Assembly: GCF_047303325.1 (NCBI RefSeq)
Contig: NZ_JBKBEX010000007.1
Coordinates: forward strand, 1-64,000
Origin: Polaromonas sp047303325
GTDB lineage: Bacteria; Pseudomonadota; Gammaproteobacteria; Burkholderiales; Burkholderiaceae_C
Length of the DNA: 64,000 nucleotides
Reading direction: 5' to 3'
The notes below the pieces were generated by a model. The model was not told where the DNA came from. It worked only from the letters and a program-made list of their open reading frames with translations, and did no database searches. A program made the translations under genes and the position numbers. Within the stretch, counting starts at the first letter, position 1; every line of letters begins with the position of its first letter. Shown in pieces: positions 57,392 to 64,000 of the stretch.

Positions 57392-58093
57392 ATGCCGCAC
57401 GCTCCCGTCCCCGGGGTGGTTCCCGCCGCCGGAACCGCCCCTTCGTCGTCCTACCAGCTCAAGTATGAAACCGTGTGCGGCAGCGGCGAAGACCTGCAAC
57501 TGCGCTCGTTGTTGGACCGGCAGCAATTCCACGATCCGCTGGGTGAGGCCGAGCGCGAGGGCATTTCTTCCTCGGCCTGGCCGCTGTTCGGGCTGCTTTG
57601 GCCCTCGGGCCGGGTGCTGGCCCATGCCATGCTGACCTTCGAGCTGGAAGGCAAGCGCATCCTGGAACTGGGCTGCGGCCTGGCGCTGGCCAGCCTGGTG
57701 GTCCACAGGCGCGGCGGCAACATCACCGCCAGCGATTGCCATCCGCTGGCGGCGGAGTTCCTGCTGGAAAATCTCAAGCTCAACCAACTGCCCGCGATGA
57801 AGTACCAGACCGGCAACTGGTCGCGGGCCAACCCCCTGCTGGAGCGCTTTGACCTGATCATAGGCAGCGACGTGCTTTACGACCGCGGCCAGCCCGAGGC
57901 GCTGTCGCGTTTCATCGAGCTGCATGCGCAGCCGCGGGTCGAGGTGCTGATCGTGGACCCGGACCGGGGCAACCGGGCCAGCTTCAATCGCAGGATGGAT
58001 GGGCTGGGCTATTCACGCACCGAGACGCGTGTGACGCAACTGCCGGCCGGCGGCAGCTACAAGGGCCGCCTGTTGCAGTACTTGCGGGCTTGA
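57392..58093 (+). CDS. Class I SAM-dependent methyltransferase (Methyltransf_16-like)
   Basis: This 233-residue methyltransferase has SAM motif I as ILELGCGLALASLVVHRRGG near residue 90, an acidic turn at TASDCHPLAAEFLLENLKLN, and DLIIGSDVLYDR as motif IV near residue 155. The pattern is that of the METTL21/Nnt1-type protein lysine methyltransferase family, common as single genes in Betaproteobacteria. The protein substrate is unknown. The ATG at 57392 gives MPHAPVPG; upstream open codons are weak. It is convergent with glnD, 3 bases from its stop. Confidence 0.85.
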   Translation: MPHAPVPGVVPAAGTAPSSSYQLKYETVCGSGEDLQLRSLLDRQQFHDPLGEAEREGISSSAWPLFGLLWPSGRVLAHAMLTFELEGKRILELGCGLALASLVVHRRGGNITASDCHPLAAEFLLENLKLNQLPAMKYQTGNWSRANPLLERFDLIIGSDVLYDRGQPEALSRFIELHAQPRVEVLIVDPDRGNRASFNRRMDGLGYSRTETRVTQLPAGGSYKGRLLQYLRA

Positions 58094-58096
58094 AAC

Positions 58097-60739
58097 TCAG
58101 GTATTGAGCGCTTCGAGCAGTTCGGTCTCGATCGCGATCTGCGCCTTGTTGTGCTGCAGTTCGGGGCCGTCGATCAAAAACGTGTCTTCCACGCGCTCGC
58201 CCAGGGTGCTGACCTTGGCCAGCTGCAGGTTGATGCGATGGCGTGCCAGCACCCGCGCGATGCGGTACAGCAGCCCGACACGGTCGCTGGCCGAGACGCT
58301 GAGCAGCCAGCGCTGGGCTTTTTCGTCGGGCCGCAGGTCCACGCGCGGCGCGATCGGGAAGCTCTTGACCCGGCGCGACACGCGGCCCTTGCCCGGCGGG
58401 GGCAGGGGGCCGGGCTCCTCGATGGTGCGGTCCAGGTCGGCCTCCACCATGGCCGCGAGTTCGCGGTAGTGGTCGGTCAGCGTCGGGCTGACGACCTGGA
58501 AGGTGTCCAGCGCATAGCCGTTTTGCGCGGTGTGGATCTTGGCATCCAGAATGCTGAAACCGGCTTCGTCAAAGTAGCCGCAGATGCGTGCGAACAGGTC
58601 GGGCGCGTCCGGCGTGTAGACCAGCACCTGCATGCCCTCGCCGGCCGAGGAGCGGCGCGCGCGCACCACTGCCTTGGCCTTGCCGACGTGGCGCGAGAGC
58701 TGGCGTGCGTGCCAGGCGATGTCGGAGGCTTCGTGGCGCATGAAATAGCTGACATCCAGCGTGTCCCACAGCGTCTTGTGCGCCTCGAAGGGCTCGGCAT
58801 GCAGGGCCAGGATGGTCAAAGCCTCGCGCTTGCGGGCTTCGACCTCAGCATCCGCGTCGGGCGCGCGGCCGCCCAGCACGCGCAGGGTGTAGCGGTACAG
58901 GTCCTCGAGCAGCTTGCCTTTCCACGCGTTCCACACCTTGGGGCTGGTGCCGCGTATGTCGGCCACCGTGAGCAGGTAGAGCGCCGTCAGGTAGCGCTCG
59001 TTGCTCACACGCTTGGCGAAGGCCGCGATGACTTCAGGGTCGCTCAAGTCTTCCTTCTGGGCGATGCGGCTCATGCTCAGGTGCTCGCCGACCAGGAATT
59101 CGATCAGCCTGGCGTCCTCGGCCGCGATGCCGTGCTGGCGGCAGAACACATGGACGTCCTTACAGCCCAGCTCGGAATGGTCGCCGCCGCGGCCCTTGGC
59201 GATGTCGTGGAACAGCGCGGCGATGTACAGAATCCAGGGCTTGTCCCAGCCGCCCGCCAGCTGCGAGCACATCGGGTACTCGTGCGAGTGCTCGGCCATG
59301 AAAAAGCGCCGCACATTGCGCAGCACCATCAGGATGTGCTGATCCACCGTGTAGACGTGGAACAGGTCGTGCTGCATCTGCCCGACGATCTTGCGGAAGA
59401 TCCAGAGGTAGCGGCCCAGCACCGAAGTCTGGTTCATCAGCCGCATGGCATGGGTGATGCCCTCGGGCTGCTGCAGGATGCGCAGGAAGGTCGCGCGGTT
59501 GACCGGGTCCTTGCGGAAGCCGGCGTTCATCAGGCCGCGGGCGTTGTAGAGCGCGCGCAGGGTGCGCGCCGACAGGCCTTTGATGCCGACAGTGGTTTCG
59601 TAGAGCAAAAAGGTCTCGAGGATGGCGTGCGGCTCGCGCGCGTACAGGTCGTCGCTAGCCACCTCCAGCATGCCGGCCTTGTCGCAAAAGCGCTCGTTGA
59701 TGGGCCGCAGCGGGTAGGTGTTGGGGTTCAGGCGCTCCTCGATGTTGAGCAGCAGGATCTGGTTGAGCTGGGTCACGGCCTTGGCGGCCCAGTAGTAGCG
59801 CTTCATCAGCGCCTCGCTGGCGCGGCGCGGCAGCTTGCTGCCGTCGTCGGCCTCGGCCGAATAGCCGAAGGACTCGGCCACGGCGGTCTGCAGGTCGAAC
59901 ACCAGGCGGTCTTCGCGCCGTCCGGCGATCAGGTGCAGGCGCGCGCGTATCAGGCTTAGCAGGGCTTCATTGGCCTTGATCTGCCGCACCTCAAAGGCCG
60001 TGGCCAGGCCCTTACGTGCCAGGTCGTCCCAGGACTTGCCCAGGCCGGCGGCGCGCGCCACCCAGAGGATCACCTGCAGGTCGCGCAGGCCGCCCGGCGA
60101 CTCCTTGCAGTTGGGCTCCAGCGAGTAGGGTGTGTTCTCGAACTTGTTGTGGCGCTGGCGCAGCTCCAGCGTCTTGGCCACGTAAAAAGCCTGTGGATCC
60201 AACACGGCGGCCAGGCGTTTTTGCAGCTGCTGGAAGTTCTTTTTGGCGCCGGCGACCAGGCGCGCCTCCAGCAGCGAGGTCTGCACCGTGACATCTTTGG
60301 AGGCTTCCTCCACGCAATCGGATGCCGTGCGCACGCTGGAGCCGATTTCCAGGCCGACGTCCCAGCAGGCGCCTATGAAGCGCTCGATCTTGGCCTTCAG
60401 TGCCGGGTCGGCGTCGACATCGGTGTGGTCGGGCAGCAGCAGCAGCACGTCCACGTCAGAGTGTGGGAACAGTTCGCCGCGGCCGAAACCGCCCGCGGCG
60501 ACCAGGCAGGCCGCGGCCGGAAAGCCGGCGCCTTCCCAGAGCGCCTGCAGCGTGGCATCGGTGTGGCGGGCGAATTTTTGCAGCAGGCTGTGGATGCCGC
60601 GCGAGGACGCGCCGCTGGCGGCCAGCGATGCCAGCAGGGCGGCTTTGCCGGCCTTGTACTGCTCACGCAGCTGGGGCAGGCCGGTCATTGCCGTAGAGGC
60701 CGTGTCAGGGGACGCGCGCGGCACGGGCATGGAGGCCAT
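58097..60739 (-). CDS. glnD: Bifunctional uridylyltransferase/uridylyl-removing enzyme GlnD
   Basis: This 880-residue sensor of glutamine status uridylylates and deuridylylates PII protein, controlling nitrogen assimilation. It has a nucleotidyltransferase domain with AGGFGRGELFPHSDVDV near residue 82, a long helical domain, an HD hydrolase domain with ALFHDIAKGRGGDHSELG near residue 510, and two C-terminal ACT domains (the last around VSASDRVGLLYRIARVLARH). The ATG at 60739 is the likely start; codons above it overlap map. It starts 11 bases after the map stop, so the pair probably forms an operon. Confidence 0.95.
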   Translation of the reverse strand: MASMPVPRASPDTASTAMTGLPQLREQYKAGKAALLASLAASGASSRGIHSLLQKFARHTDATLQALWEGAGFPAAACLVAAGGFGRGELFPHSDVDVLLLLPDHTDVDADPALKAKIERFIGACWDVGLEIGSSVRTASDCVEEASKDVTVQTSLLEARLVAGAKKNFQQLQKRLAAVLDPQAFYVAKTLELRQRHNKFENTPYSLEPNCKESPGGLRDLQVILWVARAAGLGKSWDDLARKGLATAFEVRQIKANEALLSLIRARLHLIAGRREDRLVFDLQTAVAESFGYSAEADDGSKLPRRASEALMKRYYWAAKAVTQLNQILLLNIEERLNPNTYPLRPINERFCDKAGMLEVASDDLYAREPHAILETFLLYETTVGIKGLSARTLRALYNARGLMNAGFRKDPVNRATFLRILQQPEGITHAMRLMNQTSVLGRYLWIFRKIVGQMQHDLFHVYTVDQHILMVLRNVRRFFMAEHSHEYPMCSQLAGGWDKPWILYIAALFHDIAKGRGGDHSELGCKDVHVFCRQHGIAAEDARLIEFLVGEHLSMSRIAQKEDLSDPEVIAAFAKRVSNERYLTALYLLTVADIRGTSPKVWNAWKGKLLEDLYRYTLRVLGGRAPDADAEVEARKREALTILALHAEPFEAHKTLWDTLDVSYFMRHEASDIAWHARQLSRHVGKAKAVVRARRSSAGEGMQVLVYTPDAPDLFARICGYFDEAGFSILDAKIHTAQNGYALDTFQVVSPTLTDHYRELAAMVEADLDRTIEEPGPLPPPGKGRVSRRVKSFPIAPRVDLRPDEKAQRWLLSVSASDRVGLLYRIARVLARHRINLQLAKVSTLGERVEDTFLIDGPELQHNKAQIAIETELLEALNT

Positions 60740-60750
60740 GGGGGCGCCGC

Positions 60751-61593
60751 TCAGGCGCTGACCGTGGCCTGGACCGGGCTTTGCTGCGGCACAAAGGCCG
60801 GAATCGCCGGGCTGCCGGCCGACAGGGTCAGCACCTCGTAGCCGGTTTCGGTCACCAGGATGGTGTGCTCCCACTGGGCGGACAGCGAATGGTCGCGCGT
60901 CACGATGCTCCAGCCGTCTTTTTCGGGACCGTCCTTGATGTCGCGCTTGCCGGCGTTGATCATGGGCTCTATGGTGAAGGTCATGCCGGGAACCAGCTCT
61001 TCGAGCGTGCCGGGGCGGCCGTAATGCAGCACCTGGGGTTCTTCATGGAAGTTTTTGCCTATGCCGTGGCCGCAGAACTCGCGCACCACCGAAAAGCCTT
61101 GTTTTTCGGCAAAGGTCTGGATCGCAAAGCCGATGTCGCCCAGCCGTACGCCGGGTTTGACGCGCATGATGCCCTGCCACATGGCTTCGTAGGTGATGTT
61201 GCACAGCCGCTTGGCGGCAATCGAGGCCTCACCGACCAGGTACATGCGGCTGTTGTCGCCGTGCCAGCCGTCCTTGGTGATGACGGTCACGTCGATATTG
61301 ACGATGTCGCCCTTTTTGAGCGGCTTGTCGTTGGGAATGCCGTGGCAGACCTGGTGGTTGACCGAGGTGCACAGCGATTTGGGGTAGGGCACATAGCCCG
61401 GGGGGCCGTAGCCCAGGGTCGCGGGAATGGTGCCCTGGACCTGGGTCATGTAGTCGTGGGCCAGCCGGTCGATTTCATTGGTGGTCACGCCCGGTTTCAC
61501 GAAGGGGGCCAGGTAGTCCAGTACCTCGGAGGCCAGCCTGCCGGCCAGGCGCATGCCTTCGATCCCAGCCGCATCTTTGTAAGTAATACTCAT
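60751..61593 (-). CDS. map: Type I methionine aminopeptidase
   Basis: This 280-residue metalloprotease removes N-terminal methionine from new proteins. Metal ligands lie in the pita-bread fold motifs: VNIDVTVITKDGWHGDNSR (Asp pair, about residues 97-112), CGHGIGKNFHEEPQVLHYG (His about 175), FTIEPMINAG (Glu about 209) and WSIVTRDHSLSAQWEHTI (Glu about 240). The start at 61593 begins MSITYKDAAGIEGM. The C-terminal 15 residues (IPAFVPQQSPVQATVSA) are a small extension. It precedes glnD and is divergent from purL. Confidence 0.95.
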   Translation of the reverse strand: MSITYKDAAGIEGMRLAGRLASEVLDYLAPFVKPGVTTNEIDRLAHDYMTQVQGTIPATLGYGPPGYVPYPKSLCTSVNHQVCHGIPNDKPLKKGDIVNIDVTVITKDGWHGDNSRMYLVGEASIAAKRLCNITYEAMWQGIMRVKPGVRLGDIGFAIQTFAEKQGFSVVREFCGHGIGKNFHEEPQVLHYGRPGTLEELVPGMTFTIEPMINAGKRDIKDGPEKDGWSIVTRDHSLSAQWEHTILVTETGYEVLTLSAGSPAIPAFVPQQSPVQATVSA

Positions 61594-61854
61594 GGCCCTG
61601 ATTATCCCACCGCTCCCGTGGGCATGCATTTTCAGCATGAGTGCAAGGGCCTTTGGGGTGTTTGGCCCGAATGGATAGCGAAACTTGCCCGGCTTTGGCG
61701 GCTCCTCGCCTGCCGACACCCCAGTCGCTGATAAAATTACGGGTTAACGCGAACCCCGCAAAGGCCGGCCACAAACAGGGCAACAGGCGCTTGCAGGTGG
61801 TGTTAAACCCCCAGCCATGAGCTGCCTACTTCCCACTACAAGGCCACCGCTACC

Positions 61855-64000
61855 GTGACCCTGCACCTGACGACTTTTGAGGGCGAACCCCACGGGATCA
61901 GCGCCCTCAGCGACTTCCGCGTCCAGCAACTCCTTCCCCGCCTGCAAGCCATCCACGACAAGATCGTCGGCATCAGCGCCCGCTTTGTGCATCTGGTGGC
62001 GACCGAATCGCCGCCATCAGAGGCCGCCAAAGCCCAGCTCGCGGCGCTGCTCAGCTACGGCGAGCCTTGCGCGCCGGCCGCCGGCAAGGAGGGCGATGCC
62101 CTGGTCTTTATCGTCTCGCCACGTTTCGGTACCGTCTCGCCTTGGGCTTCCAAGGCCACGGATATTGCCCACAACTGCGGCCTGGCCGTCAAGCGCGTGG
62201 AGCGCATCACCGAATACCGCGTCACACTGAAAACCGGTTTTTTCAGCAAGACGGCCCTGAGCGCCGCCCAGCGCGAGCAGGTCGCCGGCCTGCTGCACGA
62301 CCGCATGACCGAAAGCGTGATGTTCGATCGCGCGGAAGCCGCGGGCCTGTTCACCGAGCTGCAGGGCGCGCCGCTGCAGACCATAGACGTGCTGGCCGGC
62401 GGCAAGGCCGCGCTCGAAAAAGCCAATGCCGAGTTCGGCCTGGCGCTGGCCGCCGACGAGATCGACTACCTGGTCAATGCCTTCACGCAATTGAAGCGCA
62501 ACCCGACCGACGTCGAGCTCATGATGTTCGCCCAGGCCAACAGCGAGCACTGCCGCCACAAGATTTTCAACGCCGATTTCACGATTGACGGCGTGCCGCA
62601 GGAAAAAAGCCTGTTCGGCATGATTCGCAACACCGAAAAGCTGCATCCCCAGCACACGGTGGTGGCCTATTCGGACAATGCCTCCGTCATGGAGGGCTAC
62701 AAAAGCCAGCGCTTTTACGCCACGCCGGACGCCACCGGCCGCCAGACCTACAGCGCCACCGAGGACGTGCAGATGCACGTGCTCATGAAGGTCGAGACGC
62801 ATAACCACCCCACGGCGATTTCGCCATTCCCGGGCGCTTCCACCGGCGCCGGCGGCGAGATCCGCGATGAGGGCGCGACCGGCCGCGGCTCCAAGCCCAA
62901 GGCGGGTTTGACGGGCTTTACGGTGTCCAGGCTGTTTGACGATGCTGCCACGTCTTATGGCAAGCCCGAGCACATCGCCAGCCCACTGCAAATCATGACC
63001 GAGGGCCCACTGGGCGGCGCGGCCTTTAACAACGAGTTCGGCCGGCCTAACCTTGCCGGCTATTTCCGCGAATACGAGCAGACCGTGGCCGGCCAGCGCT
63101 GGGGTTACCACAAGCCCATCATGATCGCGGGCGGCGTCGGCACGATTGACGCGGCTTTGACCAAGAAGATTCTGTTCCCGGCCGGCACCTTGCTGATCCA
63201 GCTGGGCGGACCCGGCATGCGCATCGGCATGGGTGGCAGCGCCGCCAGCTCCATGGCCTCGGGCGCAAACGCGGCCCAGCTTGACTTCGACTCGGTGCAG
63301 CGCGGCAACCCTGAAATCGAACGCCGGGCCCAGGAAGTCATCAACCAGTGCGCCCAACTGGGCGCGGCCAACCCCATCCTGGCCATCCACGACGTGGGCG
63401 CCGGCGGCTTGTCTAATGCCTTCCCGGAACTCGTCAACGACGCCGGGCGCGGCGCGAAGTTCGACCTGCGCGCCGTGCCGCTCGAAGAAAGCGGCCTTTC
63501 GCCCAAGGAAATCTGGAGCAACGAAAGCCAGGAACGCTATGTGATGGCGGTCGCGCCTGAGTCGTTGCCGCAGTTCCAGGCTTTCTGCGAACGCGAGCGC
63601 TGCCCGTTTGCCGTGATTGGTGTCGCCACCGAAGAAAAACAGCTGGTACTGTCCGACAAGGACACCGCGGCGCCCGTCGACATGCCCATGAATGTGCTGC
63701 TGGGCAAACCGCCCAAGATGCACCGCGACGTGAAAACCGTCAAGCACACGCTCAAGCCTATAGACCTGACCGGCGTGGACCTGCAAAAAAGTGCGATTGC
63801 CGTGCTGAGCCACCCCACGGTCGCTTCCAAGCGCTTTTTGATCACCATAGGCGACCGCACCGTGAGCGGCCTCACGCACCGTGACCAGATGGTCGGGCCC
63901 TGGCAGGTGCCGGTGGCCGATTGCGCCGTCACGCTGGCTGACTACAGCGGTTTTGCCGGCGAGGCCATGAGCATGGGCGAACGCACGCCGCTGGCCACCG
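61855..64000 (+). CDS. purL: Phosphoribosylformylglycinamidine synthase (5' part, runs off the edge)
   Basis: This is the first 715 codons of the large (about 1,330-residue) PurL of Gammaproteobacteria and Betaproteobacteria, which makes FGAM in purine synthesis. Visible motifs are the helical linker near residues 155-225, VELMMFAQANSEHCRHKIF near residue 220, KVETHNHPTAISPFPGASTG near residue 308, and IHDVGAGGLSNAFPELV near residue 506. The C-terminal glutaminase domain lies beyond the window. The start is GTG at 61855; a nearby ATG at 61817 is in another frame and stops quickly. The 261-base gap to map holds an AT-rich TAAAAT (61733-61738) that may be a -10. Confidence 0.95.
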   Translation, partial: MTLHLTTFEGEPHGISALSDFRVQQLLPRLQAIHDKIVGISARFVHLVATESPPSEAAKAQLAALLSYGEPCAPAAGKEGDALVFIVSPRFGTVSPWASKATDIAHNCGLAVKRVERITEYRVTLKTGFFSKTALSAAQREQVAGLLHDRMTESVMFDRAEAAGLFTELQGAPLQTIDVLAGGKAALEKANAEFGLALAADEIDYLVNAFTQLKRNPTDVELMMFAQANSEHCRHKIFNADFTIDGVPQEKSLFGMIRNTEKLHPQHTVVAYSDNASVMEGYKSQRFYATPDATGRQTYSATEDVQMHVLMKVETHNHPTAISPFPGASTGAGGEIRDEGATGRGSKPKAGLTGFTVSRLFDDAATSYGKPEHIASPLQIMTEGPLGGAAFNNEFGRPNLAGYFREYEQTVAGQRWGYHKPIMIAGGVGTIDAALTKKILFPAGTLLIQLGGPGMRIGMGGSAASSMASGANAAQLDFDSVQRGNPEIERRAQEVINQCAQLGAANPILAIHDVGAGGLSNAFPELVNDAGRGAKFDLRAVPLEESGLSPKEIWSNESQERYVMAVAPESLPQFQAFCERERCPFAVIGVATEEKQLVLSDKDTAAPVDMPMNVLLGKPPKMHRDVKTVKHTLKPIDLTGVDLQKSAIAVLSHPTVASKRFLITIGDRTVSGLTHRDQMVGPWQVPVADCAVTLADYSGFAGEAMSMGERTPLAT

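Noticed and set aside
61817..61858. ATG as an alternative purL start
   Set aside because: It is in a different frame and stops after 13 codons; the GTG at 61855 opens the real frame.

Overview
The window is GC-rich, densely coded chromosome from a betaproteobacterium, most probably a member of the Burkholderiales family Comamonadaceae (Polaromonas / Rhodoferax / Variovorax type). This rests on gene content and order (purD-hemF-nadD-rsfS-rlmH-maf-rng; dapC-dapD-pilU-like-dapE-prmB; smc-zipA-ligA; glnD-map-purL) and on short palindromic repeats resembling those scattered through that family. No rRNA operon, prophage, intact insertion sequence or CRISPR array is visible. Two adjacent tRNA-Lys genes are present. 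The purL gene runs off the right edge.

Left part (1-5.6 kb): an accessory patch of lower GC. After an EVE-domain gene come three unrelated small plus-strand genes, each followed by a sequence resembling an integron attC site, with no integrase in view. Then come an alpha/beta hydrolase, two small hypothetical genes, a broken fragment of a 2-keto-4-pentenoate hydratase-type gene and a HEAT-repeat protein.

5.6-17.8 kb: one long minus-strand block devoted to nucleobases and nucleosides: URC1 (GTP cyclohydrolase II-like), URC4, uracil phosphoribosyltransferase, a BMP-type binding protein, a lipoprotein nucleosidase, a nucleoside-type ABC transporter (ATPase plus two permeases) and cytosine deaminase. 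The likely logic is periplasmic cleavage and import of nucleosides or bases, cytosine to uracil, uracil to UMP, then ring degradation by the URC route. A hydrolase, a VOC protein and an acetyltransferase are interspersed.

17.9-28.8 kb: a HerA-like ATPase, then plus-strand housekeeping genes (yebC, purD, hemF, nadD, rsfS, rlmH, maf, rng), many overlapping by a few bases. RsfS carries an unusual Ala/Lys-rich tail.

26.9-37.2 kb: envelope genes: a polysaccharide deacetylase, four glycosyltransferases, an MsbA-type flippase and an O-antigen ligase, leading into tolB-pal-cpoB. tolB overlaps a glycosyltransferase, and tolQRA are not upstream.

37.3-48 kb: a YeeE/YedE thiosulfate-type transporter, tcdA, the tRNA-Lys pair with promoter and terminator, an ABC-F ATPase, and the lysine/peptidoglycan genes dapE, dapD and dapC with prmB and a PilU-like ATPase. 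A 260-bp MITE-like inverted-repeat element lies between dapE and the pilU-like gene.

48.2-64 kb: smc-zipA-ligA, interrupted by an orphan hypothetical gene between zipA and ligA; then a small lipoprotein, def, a methyltransferase, glnD, map and the 5' part of purL.
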